From assembly GCA_031291515.1 (NCBI GenBank), contig JARLIW010000125.1:1-58413 (forward strand): a stretch of 58,413 bases of DNA. Direction: 5' to 3'. Positions 42,975-51,799 of this stretch are shown here, piece by piece (positions within the stretch are counted from its first letter, which is position 1; the number at the start of each line of letters is the position of its first letter). A program made the position numbers and the translations under genes. A model generated the notes under the pieces. The model was not told the origin of the DNA and ran no database searches. It saw nothing but the letters and a program-made list of their open reading frames with translations. The stretch comes from Beijerinckiaceae bacterium (lineage in GTDB: Bacteria > Pseudomonadota > Alphaproteobacteria > Rhizobiales > Beijerinckiaceae).

Positions 42975-44621
42975 TCACCCGCGCTCGAACGCCCGGAGCC
43001 CGGCGATCAGCCCGGCGGTCGAGGAATCCAGCGCATCGGTCGAGGCGGTGGCGTCGGCGACGATCGGGACGAGGCGGTTCGCGAGTTCCTTGCCGAGTTC
43101 GACGCCCCATTGATCGAAGGAATCGATGTTCAGGATCACGCCCTGCACGAAGACTTTATGCTCGTAGAGCGCGATCAGGCGACCGAGCATGCGCGGGGTC
43201 AAGCTCTTGTAAAGAAATGTCGAGCTCGGGCGGTTGCCGCTGAAAACCTTGTGCGGCGCGAGCTTTGCGATGGCTTCGGAATTAAGGCCTTGGGCATGCA
43301 ATTGCGCTTCGACATCCGCGAGCGAGCGCCCGCGCATCAAAGCCTCGCTCTGCGCGAAGCAATTGGCGGCGAGGAGATGGTGATGACGCGGATCCGCGCG
43401 CACGGGCGTCGCGGCGAGCAGAAAATCGATTGGCACCGGCTGCGTGCCCTGATGCAGCATCTGAAAGAACGCGTGCTGGCCGTTGGTGCCGGGCTCGCCG
43501 AACACCACCGGCGACGTCGACAGCGTGACCGGCTCGCCATCGAGCGTGACCGATTTGCCGTTCGACTCCATCTCGAGCTGCTGGAGATAGGCCGGGAAAC
43601 GCCCGAGACGCTCATCATAGGGGATGACGGCCTGCGTCGAAAGCCCGAGAAAATTATGATTCCAAATCCCGATCAAGCCCATCAGCACGGGAATATTTTG
43701 ATCTAGCGGCGCGCTCAGGAAATGTTCGTCGACGTCCTGCGCGCCGTGCAGAAATTGTTCGAACGCGTCGCGCCCGATACCGATCGCGAGCGACAGGCCA
43801 ATTGCCGACCAGATCGAATAGCGGCCGCCGACCCAATCCCAAAAGCCGAACACGCGGTCAGACTTGATGCCGAAGGCCGCGACCTTGTCGAGCTGCGTCG
43901 AGACCGCGCAAAAATGATCGCCGACCGCCTGCTCGCCCAGGGCCGACGCCACGGCCTTGCGCGCGCTTTGCGCATTGGTCATCGTCTCCAACGTCGTAAA
44001 GGTTTTTGAACAAACAATAAACAGAGTCGTGGCCAGCGGCAGTTTGCGCAACGTGTCGCCAAGATCGGCGCCATCGACATTGGCGACGAAATGCAAGGTG
44101 AGATGATCCGCGACAAAGGGCGCGAGGGCTCGGCCGGCCATGGCGGGGCCGAGATCCGAGCCACCAATTCCGATATTGACGACATCGGTGAACCGCGCGC
44201 CATTGGTCGCTGTGATCACCCCGTCGCGGATCGCCTGGGCAAAGACACACATTTTATCGCGCGCGGCGACGACCTCCGGCATGACATTCGCGCCCTGCGC
44301 GAACATCGGTTTGCCCGGCGTCATCAAGCGCAAGGCCATGTGCATGGCCGCGCGATGTTCGGTGATATTGATCGCTTCGCCGCCGAACAAAGCCGCGCGC
44401 CGCTCGTCGAGCTTTGCCGCGCGCGCGAGGGCGAACAGAAGGTCGAGGGTCTCGGCCGTCAGCCGCTGCTTCGAATAATCGTAGATGAGATCATCGAGCG
44501 CGGCATGAAAGTGCTCGAACCGTTTGGGGTCCTGCTCGAACAAGGTCTGCGTCGTCAGCCCCCTGCTGGCCGCGTGATGAAACCGCAGGTCGGCGAGGGC
44601 TTGCGAGACGTCTTGGACCAT
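42975..44621 (-). CDS. pgi: glucose-6-phosphate isomerase
   Basis: 548 residues. Family signatures are FTDVVNIGIGGSDLGPAMAG, GEPGTNGQHAFFQMLHQGTQ (active-site Glu and His region) and a late NSFDQWGVELGKELANRL-type segment (NIDSFDQWGVELGKELANR). It interconverts glucose-6- and fructose-6-phosphate. The start MVQDVSQALADL at 44621 gives a normal length. A frame open to 44696 adds residues unlike the family. It is a single gene, convergent with the DUF4345 gene. Confidence 0.95.
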   Translation of the reverse strand: MVQDVSQALADLRFHHAASRGLTTQTLFEQDPKRFEHFHAALDDLIYDYSKQRLTAETLDLLFALARAAKLDERRAALFGGEAINITEHRAAMHMALRLMTPGKPMFAQGANVMPEVVAARDKMCVFAQAIRDGVITATNGARFTDVVNIGIGGSDLGPAMAGRALAPFVADHLTLHFVANVDGADLGDTLRKLPLATTLFIVCSKTFTTLETMTNAQSARKAVASALGEQAVGDHFCAVSTQLDKVAAFGIKSDRVFGFWDWVGGRYSIWSAIGLSLAIGIGRDAFEQFLHGAQDVDEHFLSAPLDQNIPVLMGLIGIWNHNFLGLSTQAVIPYDERLGRFPAYLQQLEMESNGKSVTLDGEPVTLSTSPVVFGEPGTNGQHAFFQMLHQGTQPVPIDFLLAATPVRADPRHHHLLAANCFAQSEALMRGRSLADVEAQLHAQGLNSEAIAKLAPHKVFSGNRPSSTFLYKSLTPRMLGRLIALYEHKVFVQGVILNIDSFDQWGVELGKELANRLVPIVADATASTDALDSSTAGLIAGLRAFERG

Positions 44622-44642
44622 GGCGAACGGCTTCCCTGTCAC

Positions 44643-44673
44643 GTCCGGCGGCGGAGCCCATGCTCCGCCGGAC
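44643..44673 (-). other. hairpin in the pgi leader
   Basis: GTCCGGC and GGAGC on one arm pair with GCTCC and GCCGGAC on the other, with a 3-nt bulge, 22 nt upstream of the pgi ATG. It could affect translation. It is seen in sequence only. Confidence 0.35.
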
Positions 44674-44802
44674 CCGGCATGATTAGCGGATTCCATCGTG
44701 TTAGGAAATCGCGTGACCGCGCATTTTTCCCGGCGTCGAACCCACCCGTCCGATCAAAGCGTTGGGATAGCCTCGGGTTCCAAATCGCGCTTGCGAGCAG
44801 CG

Positions 44803-46314
44803 CTATTCCGCCAGCTTCACCCGGCCCTGGGGCGCGGCGGCGATCAGAACCAAATTCACGATCACGGCCACGGCCACGTTCACCGCAAGCGCGATGATCC
44901 CGACATAGAGCGTCACGTGCATGTCTCCGAGCGACAAGGCATGGAGCGGCTTGATCCCGTCCGAGATCGCGATCGCGGAGCCGATCACGAAACCGGCCGC
45001 CCAGCCCGCGATGAGCGCCGGAGCCCGGAACCAGCCGGTGTAGAGTCCGAAGACCACGGCCGGAAAGGTCTGCAAGATCCAGAGGCCGCCGAGAAGCTGT
45101 AAATCCAACGCGAATTGCGTCGGCAGAAAGATGATGAAGAGCAACGCCCCGGCCTTCACCCCGAGCGAGGCTAGCTTGGCGACCGTGGCCTCGCCCGCCG
45201 GCGTGATCGACGGATGGACGTAATGTTTCCAGAAATTGCGGGAGAACAGATTGGCCGCGCCAATCGACATCACGGCCGCCGGCACCAAGGCGCCGATCGC
45301 CACCGCCGCGAAGGCGAAGCCGACGAACCACGAGGGAAAGAAGGTCTGAAACAGAACCGGGACGACGTCGTTGTTCGACGACAGCTTGAGATGCGCGGCC
45401 AGGCCCATGTAGCCGAGCAGCGCGAGCAACCCGAGCAATAATGTATAGGCCGGCAGCAGAACCGCGTTCTTGCGGATCGTCGCCGCGCCGGAACTCGCGA
45501 AAACGCCGGTCAACGTGTGCGGATACATGAAAGCCGCGAGCGCCGACCCGATCGCAAGCGAAGCATAGGGGAAGACTTGGCTCGGCGCCAGCGTCAGACC
45601 GGCCGCGACCTTGCCGCCCGACGCCGCCGCCTTCTTCGCGAGTTCCTCGCCCGCCGCCGCGAAGATGGGGCCGTAGCCGCCGAATTTGAGCGGCAGGACC
45701 ACGACCGCCGCGATGACCGCGATATAGATCATGATGTCTTTCACGAACGCGATCAGCGCCGGGGCGCGCAGACCCGACGAATAGGTGTAGGTCGCCAAAA
45801 TGACGAAGGCGATGATGAGCGGGATTTCGCCCGTCAGGCCGAGCGCCTTGAACACCGCGGCCATGCCGACCAGCTGCAGCGCGATATAGGGCATGGTGGC
45901 GAGCACGCCGGTCGCCGCGACGGCGGCTTCGAGCGTGCGCGAGCCGTAACGGCCATAAACGACATCGCCCGCCGTCACGTAATTATGCTTCTTCGCGACC
46001 TTCCACAGAATCGGCATGACCGCGAAGACGAAGGGATAGACGATGATCGTGTAGGGCAGCGCGAAAAAGCCGTAGGCGCCGACGGCATAGACCAAGGCGG
46101 GCACCGCGATGACCGTATAAGCGGTGTAAAAATCGCCGCCGATCAAGAACCAGGTGATCCAGGTGCCGAATTGGCGGCCGCCGAGGCCCCATTCGTCGAT
46201 ATGAGCGAGCGTTTCGGGCCGGCGCCATTTCGCGGCGACGAAACCCATCACGGTAACCAGGGCAAAGAAGAAAACAAAAACGCCGATGGCGACGAAATCG
46301 AGCTTATTCGTCAT
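44803..46314 (-). CDS. mctP: sodium:solute symporter, monocarboxylate permease type (MctP-like)
   Basis: 503 residues with about 13 helices. SSS-family features are EWGLGGRQFGTWITWFLIGG near the N-terminus and a helix 1-2 region VIAVPALVYAVGAYGFFALP. The rhizobial MctP group imports acetate, pyruvate, lactate or alanine; the match is by overall pattern. Its start overlaps the upstream DUF3311 gene by 11 nt, a standard pairing. A PrpE-type acyl-CoA synthetase lies 5 kb away and could use the imported acids. Confidence 0.88.
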   Translation of the reverse strand: MTNKLDFVAIGVFVFFFALVTVMGFVAAKWRRPETLAHIDEWGLGGRQFGTWITWFLIGGDFYTAYTVIAVPALVYAVGAYGFFALPYTIIVYPFVFAVMPILWKVAKKHNYVTAGDVVYGRYGSRTLEAAVAATGVLATMPYIALQLVGMAAVFKALGLTGEIPLIIAFVILATYTYSSGLRAPALIAFVKDIMIYIAVIAAVVVLPLKFGGYGPIFAAAGEELAKKAAASGGKVAAGLTLAPSQVFPYASLAIGSALAAFMYPHTLTGVFASSGAATIRKNAVLLPAYTLLLGLLALLGYMGLAAHLKLSSNNDVVPVLFQTFFPSWFVGFAFAAVAIGALVPAAVMSIGAANLFSRNFWKHYVHPSITPAGEATVAKLASLGVKAGALLFIIFLPTQFALDLQLLGGLWILQTFPAVVFGLYTGWFRAPALIAGWAAGFVIGSAIAISDGIKPLHALSLGDMHVTLYVGIIALAVNVAVAVIVNLVLIAAAPQGRVKLAE

Positions 46315-46501
46315 CGCCGAGGCTCCGGTACACGATGTAGGTCAAGACGGAGGTCAGCGGGACCCAGGCGAGTTGATACCAATAGAAAAACGGGAAGCCG
46401 AACAGTTCCGGCTGCGCGAAATTATAGAAGGGCACCCAAAGCAGCCCGATATAGGGCAGCAGCAATAGGAACCAGAGGGGATTGAAGGCGCGTTTATTCA
46501 T
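46304..46501 (-). CDS. DUF3311 small membrane protein, permease partner
   Basis: 65 residues with two helices (NPLWFLLLLPYIGLLWVPFY and YWYQLAWVPLTSVLTYIVYR), the DUF3311 pattern. It is found directly upstream of SSS permeases and overlaps this one by 11 nt, so it is probably a subunit or assembly factor. The start is MNKRAFNP at 46501; a longer frame to 46576 is rejected. Confidence 0.85.
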   Translation of the reverse strand: MNKRAFNPLWFLLLLPYIGLLWVPFYNFAQPELFGFPFFYWYQLAWVPLTSVLTYIVYRSLGDDE

Positions 46502-46663
46502 GCCTTGCGGGATACGACGGGACGAGCCCGCGAGCAATAAGCCGTGCGACATATTGTGTGCGTCGTTTCGGCCCACTAGCTCTGCGGGGCTCGATGGCCG
46601 AAGCTAAAAAATCGAGGGACCGCGGGCCTCGCGGCGAAAACAAAAATTATCGAGGAAACGCCG

Positions 46664-47470
46664 ATGTTGAAACTTGTCGCCGTGATGGCTGTCGTGGTCT
46701 GCGTCGCGGCTCCCGCCATGGCCTTGAGCCCCGCCGATCCGGAAACGGCCGCCAATGTGACCTTGGAGCAAGTCAAAGCCGCGCTCGCCGCCGCGACACC
46801 CGAGCACCCCGCCGATTTCTCGGGAAAATCGCTGCGAAAGCTCGACCTGTCGAAGCTCAATTTTACCGGCGCGAAATTGACGGGCGCGAACCTGTTCAGC
46901 GCCAAGCTCGAAGGCGCGAACATGACGCGAGCCGATCTGACCGGCGCCAACCTCAACCTGGCGTGGATCATCCACGCCAACTTCACCGATGCCAGCCTGA
47001 GGGATGCCAGCCTCGTCGCGCCGATCGTCGCCGAGGGCATGACCGTGAAGGCCGGGGAAGTGCCCATTTTCAAGGGCGTCGACCTGAGCGGCGCGCGCGT
47101 CCAAGCCCGCTTCACGGGCGGCGACTTGCGCGGAGCCAAATTTGGCGGCGCGGACCTGTCGGCGCATCTGCAAAACCAATCCATGGGCCTGCTGCACACC
47201 GAGATGGGCAGCGCCAACCTCGAAGGCGCGGATTTTTCGAAGGCCAACATGGGCCACGTCGACCTGAGCTTCGCCAACGTAAAAGGCGCGAATTTCGAGG
47301 GCGCCGACCTCTCCCGCGCCGATCTGACCGGCGCCGACGCCCGCGACGCGCGCTTTTCGGGCGCCGACCTCGCGGGAACCGAACTCCACGGCGCCCATCT
47401 CGACGGCGCGAAGGGCCTCGACAGCGCGAAGAACCTGGATCAGGCGCGGGGGTATGTGCCGGGGCGGTAG
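46664..47470 (+). CDS. exported pentapeptide-repeat protein
   Basis: 268 residues. The signal peptide is MLKLVAVMAVVVCVAAPAMA. From residue 50 on, A(D/N)LxG-type repeats run almost throughout (LSKLNFTGAKLTGANLFSAK, ANFEGADLSRADLTGADARD), which should fold as a right-handed quadrilateral beta-helix. A non-repeat insert of about 25 residues sits near 120-145. AGGAAACGCC lies before the ATG. It is divergent from the permease genes. Periplasmic function is unknown; scaffolding is the usual guess. Confidence 0.88.
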   Translation: MLKLVAVMAVVVCVAAPAMALSPADPETAANVTLEQVKAALAAATPEHPADFSGKSLRKLDLSKLNFTGAKLTGANLFSAKLEGANMTRADLTGANLNLAWIIHANFTDASLRDASLVAPIVAEGMTVKAGEVPIFKGVDLSGARVQARFTGGDLRGAKFGGADLSAHLQNQSMGLLHTEMGSANLEGADFSKANMGHVDLSFANVKGANFEGADLSRADLTGADARDARFSGADLAGTELHGAHLDGAKGLDSAKNLDQARGYVPGR

Positions 47471-47645
47471 GGGGTTGGCGCGAGGGGACGTAAATGAGCC
47501 TCCCGAGGACGCTGACTTAGCGTATCAAGTCGCAGATTTGCCACATCACACCGACGAGCGCACTAAAACGCGCACTAACGAAAGCCCGAACCTTGAAGTT
47601 GTGCCGGACTTCATAGATATGAATGCCGCATAACGGGGGCGTTGC

Positions 47646-50600
47646 GTGCCGATGTTGGCGTATTTTTCTAGTTTTTGCCGGGCATTTTACCAGTCGAAGC
47701 AGGGAATCGCCGCCGTTTTGCGGATCGTCACCCCGGCGAAAGTCTTCGCTGATCTTCGCTTTGCCCTGGTCGTCGCGACGACAGTCGGCTCGACAATCAA
47801 GCTCATGGCGGCGCCGCTCGATCCCAATGCGCCTTTGATCGCCCCAACCGGCACGACGACCGATCTCGGCGGACAAACGCAAACCGTGACCTACCTCAAC
47901 CTGGAGGGTGGCACCGTGCAGAATGGCACGCTGCTGACAACATCGCCTTTTGGTTTCTCGGTCCAATCTGGCGCGGTGAGCGCGTCTCTGGCCGGTCAGG
48001 GTAGCCTCGAAAAGGGGACTGCGGGGACTGTCGTTCTCAGTGGCATCAACAGCTACAGCGGGTTCACGATCGTGCAGGAGGGGACGCTCGCCATCACGGG
48101 GGCCGGCACGTTGGGTTCAAGTTCGCCGCTCGTTCTCGGGGGCGGCACGGTCGATCTCGGCGGGACGACTCAGACGATCGGATATCTGAGTCAGACCGGA
48201 GGTTTAATTCAGAATGGCACGCTGAACGCCGCCTATTTCGCCACGCAATCTGGAACGATAAGCGCCACCTTGGCGGGATCCGGCTATCTCAGCGAGAACA
48301 ATGGCACGATCGTTCTTAGCGGGATCAACACCTATACTGGTCCGACCCATATCGCGACGATGTTCAACTCAGCCGGCACTGTGGCCCTCTCCGGCGCGGG
48401 CTCCATCGCTTCGTCGAGCGGTGTCGTAAACTACGGCACACTCGACATCTCGGCGACGAACGCGGGAGCATCGATCCAAGCTCTGTCTGGAACGGGCCAA
48501 GTCGCGCTGGGTGCGAAGACCCTCACGATCACGGCGGCGACATTCACGAACTTCTCGGGGACGATCACCGGCACGGGCGGATTTGCGCTCACGGGCGGAA
48601 CCCAGATCTTGTCGGGCGCCAACACTTACGCAGGCGGCACCACGATCGCCGGAGGTACTTTGCAGATCGGTGCCGGCGGAACATCAGGCTCGATTGTCGG
48701 CGGCGTCGTCAACAACGGCGTGCTTGCGTTCGATCGCTCCGATGTTTCGACCTTTGCGGGGGCGATTTCCGGGACGGGCGCGCTTCAGCAGATCGGCAGC
48801 GGCACGACGATCCTCTCGGGAACAAATACCTATAGCGGCGGCACGACGATTAGTACCGGTACGCTCAGCGTCAGCATGGACGCAAATCTCGGGGCCGCAT
48901 CGGGCGGTTTGACATTCAGCGGCGGCACTTTGGCGACAACGGCCAACATGACCACCGCGCGCAATGCGACACTGAACAGCACGGGTCCCGTTGCCCAACC
49001 TGGGGTGGCGTTTGCGGGGTCGAACTTGGGAAGCGGCACTTTCGCACCAGCTGCCGGAACTGTTCTGACCTACGGCGGGAGCATTGGCGGTGCGGGCGCG
49101 CTGACGCTGACCGGGCTTGGAACCGTGAAGCTGACCGGCAGCGATCTCTACATCGGCGCGACAAGCGTCAATACGGGTCAGCTGGAGGTCGGACAAGGCG
49201 GGGCGATCGGCGCGAGTTCATCGCTGATCAACAGCGGCACCTTTAAGGTCGACGCGGGCGGCACCGCGACCTTCATCGGGAACGCGTACAACAATCCGTT
49301 GGCAACACTCACCACCAACGGGACCCTGAATATCGGAGGCACATTCGTGAATTACGGGTCCGTCACCGTAAATGCGTCTGGTGCTATTAACACCAGGTAT
49401 ATCAACAACTTATCTTCTGGAACGTCCAATGTCGTCGGGCCACTGAATTTTGGTGCTTCGACGATCCAGATCAGCGCGGCGGGGAATGCCGGCGGCACGA
49501 TCTCAGTCGGCGCGGCGACGATCAGCGCCGCGTCGATCGACAATTTTGGGGGCACCCTCACGTCGACGGGGACGATCACGACGACAAGGGGCTTGCTGAA
49601 TCAGGGAACAGTAACGGTATCGGGCGCACTGAATTCGAATGTCACGAACGCTGGTGCTTTCGACATCGTCGGTTCGCTGACCGGGCTCGCCAGCTTCACG
49701 CAGCAGGCGGGCACGCTCGATCTGGGTGGCAACACTATTGCCTTGACGCGTCTGAACCTGGTGCAAGGGACGGTGCAGAACGGCACGCTTGTGGCCACGA
49801 ATGGCTACAATGTCCGGGCCGGCTTCGTGAATGCGTCGTTGAGCGGTGCGACGACCTTGACCAAGACCGGCGGGGGGTCGGTAGCGCTGAATGGCGTCGA
49901 CACCTATACCGGCGCGACGACGGTGGAGAGCGGCCGACTGGCGGTCAATGGGTCCATCGTTTCATCGACGACCGTCTTGGATGGCGGTGTGCTCGGTGGG
50001 TCGGGCACGGTCGCGGGCGTCACCGTGGAGGCTGGCGGCACGCTGTCGCCGGGCACGGTGCCCGCCATCGGCAGGCTGAATTCCACCGGTCCTCTGACAT
50101 TCCTGCCCGGCTCGATCTACAACGTGCGGGTCACACCGACGACGAGCGATCAGACAAACATTGCCGGGACGGCGACAATCGGCGGGGGCACAGTGAACGT
50201 GCTGGCCGGCTCCGGCGTCTATCAACCGCAGAGTCGCTACGACATCCTCACAGCGAGTGGCGGTGTGAACGGGACTTTCTCCGGCGTCACGTCGAACTTG
50301 GCGTTTTTGACACCGACGTTGGCATATGATGCCGACGACGTGACGCTCGTGCTCAACCGTAACGACCTCTCGTTTGCGGCCGTGGCCGCAACGCAGAACC
50401 AGAACGCCGTTGCCAACGCGCTTACTAGAGCTTCGCCTATCGCAACCAGCGCCGCAGCCGGCTCGTTCCTGAATGCCGTCGCGAACCTTTCAGCGGCGCA
50501 AGCTCAAGCCGCCTTCGATTCGCTGTCAGGCGAAGGCATCACGGCGGCGCAGAACCTCGCCCATCGGCAATCCGAGCTCTTCAACTCCTCCATATTCGAT

Positions 50601-51599
50601 CAAATCGCCTTATACGGTGGAGACAGTCCGGCCAATAGCGTCACCCTGTCCGACGCCCCGCCAGCATTGCCCGCAGGACTCCTCGGTTATGCGTCCCTCG
50701 CCAGCAGCCCGATCCGCCTGCGCGATCCCCTTCTTACACCTCAGCGCACGTGGCGCGCTTGGGGAACCGGCTTTGGCGGCGCGGAAAATATCGGCGGCAA
50801 TGCCGGCCTCGGTAGCGCTGGGCAGACCTCGACGATCTACGGCGGCACGCTCGGCATCGATTATCAGGTAACCCCAAACTATCTCGCCGGCATCGCCATC
50901 GGCGGCTCGGAAGGCGATTTTCAGGTTAATAGCCGCTCGACCTATGGCTCGACCACGGGCGGCCATATCGCTTTTTACGATCTCGCCACCTTCGGCTCGT
51001 TCTATGGCGCCTCGTCGAGCAGCTTCTCCTATTTCGGCAACACGACAAACCGCACCGTTGCCGGATTTGGGGGGCTCGGTACTGAGGTCGAACGCGGCAA
51101 TTTCGGCAGCTCCGAGATCCGCTCGCGGCTCGAGTTTGGCCGACATTATAATGTCTATGGCGGAACGCTCACGCCCTTCATCGCGCTCGAGGTCGCCGAG
51201 CTACGCTCGAATGGCTTTACCGAGTCCGCGCAATCGGGCGCGGGTCGATTCGCTCTCAACGTGTCGGGCCAAAGCCAGGCCTCGCTGCCGAGCTTTTTAG
51301 GCGCGCGCTATCAAGGTGGGATGCGGCTCGCCGACGGCCTGTTGTTCTCCCCAACGATCCAGATGGCCTACGTGCACGAGTTTGCGCCCGAGCGCTCGCA
51401 GATCGCCACTTTTGCCGCGCTGCCCGGATCGACGTTCCTCGTGGACGGTTCCCGACCAGGTCGCGACGCCGCGCAGGTCAAGGCGGGTGGCGAGTTGGCG
51501 CTGTCGTCCCGCTCCGCGCTGTTCGTCGACTTCGACGGCGAGTTCTCCGGTCAAGCGCAGGCCTACAGTGGCAAAGGTGGGTTTAAATACGTCTGGTAA
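47646..51599 (+). CDS. autotransporter (type Va secretion) with beta-strand repeats
   Basis: 1317 residues. A long N-terminal leader with a hydrophobic stretch (LRFALVVATTVGSTIKLMA) resembles an extended signal. The passenger (about 60-1000) is a repeat-built beta-helix with autotransporter-associated units such as LSGINSYSGFTIVQEGTLAI, LSGANTYAGGTTIAGGTLQI and LSGTNTYSGGTTISTGTLSV. The C-terminal 270-280 residues form the translocator barrel (WRAWGTGFGGAENIGGNAGL ... GGFKYVW), ending in an aromatic residue. GTG 47646 is 6 nt after GGGGG; ATG 47652 is an alternative. It is probably an adhesin or surface fibre. Confidence 0.9.
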   Translation: MPMLAYFSSFCRAFYQSKQGIAAVLRIVTPAKVFADLRFALVVATTVGSTIKLMAAPLDPNAPLIAPTGTTTDLGGQTQTVTYLNLEGGTVQNGTLLTTSPFGFSVQSGAVSASLAGQGSLEKGTAGTVVLSGINSYSGFTIVQEGTLAITGAGTLGSSSPLVLGGGTVDLGGTTQTIGYLSQTGGLIQNGTLNAAYFATQSGTISATLAGSGYLSENNGTIVLSGINTYTGPTHIATMFNSAGTVALSGAGSIASSSGVVNYGTLDISATNAGASIQALSGTGQVALGAKTLTITAATFTNFSGTITGTGGFALTGGTQILSGANTYAGGTTIAGGTLQIGAGGTSGSIVGGVVNNGVLAFDRSDVSTFAGAISGTGALQQIGSGTTILSGTNTYSGGTTISTGTLSVSMDANLGAASGGLTFSGGTLATTANMTTARNATLNSTGPVAQPGVAFAGSNLGSGTFAPAAGTVLTYGGSIGGAGALTLTGLGTVKLTGSDLYIGATSVNTGQLEVGQGGAIGASSSLINSGTFKVDAGGTATFIGNAYNNPLATLTTNGTLNIGGTFVNYGSVTVNASGAINTRYINNLSSGTSNVVGPLNFGASTIQISAAGNAGGTISVGAATISAASIDNFGGTLTSTGTITTTRGLLNQGTVTVSGALNSNVTNAGAFDIVGSLTGLASFTQQAGTLDLGGNTIALTRLNLVQGTVQNGTLVATNGYNVRAGFVNASLSGATTLTKTGGGSVALNGVDTYTGATTVESGRLAVNGSIVSSTTVLDGGVLGGSGTVAGVTVEAGGTLSPGTVPAIGRLNSTGPLTFLPGSIYNVRVTPTTSDQTNIAGTATIGGGTVNVLAGSGVYQPQSRYDILTASGGVNGTFSGVTSNLAFLTPTLAYDADDVTLVLNRNDLSFAAVAATQNQNAVANALTRASPIATSAAAGSFLNAVANLSAAQAQAAFDSLSGEGITAAQNLAHRQSELFNSSIFDQIALYGGDSPANSVTLSDAPPALPAGLLGYASLASSPIRLRDPLLTPQRTWRAWGTGFGGAENIGGNAGLGSAGQTSTIYGGTLGIDYQVTPNYLAGIAIGGSEGDFQVNSRSTYGSTTGGHIAFYDLATFGSFYGASSSSFSYFGNTTNRTVAGFGGLGTEVERGNFGSSEIRSRLEFGRHYNVYGGTLTPFIALEVAELRSNGFTESAQSGAGRFALNVSGQSQASLPSFLGARYQGGMRLADGLLFSPTIQMAYVHEFAPERSQIATFAALPGSTFLVDGSRPGRDAAQVKAGGELALSSRSALFVDFDGEFSGQAQAYSGKGGFKYVW

Positions 51600-51799
51600 C
51601 TACGGTGACCGAAGGTTCGGAGCGGTCGATTCAAGAAGTATTGCCCTATCCGGTCTAACCGCTTCGAACGACCGCTTGTGAGATCGGCGTGCGGCACCTC
51701 GAACGACCACCTGGGCGCAAAACGTCACCCAGCATGCCCGATTTCGATCATGACCGTGGGCAACCACCTAGAACAGGACGAGACGAAGCCCCTCCGCCC

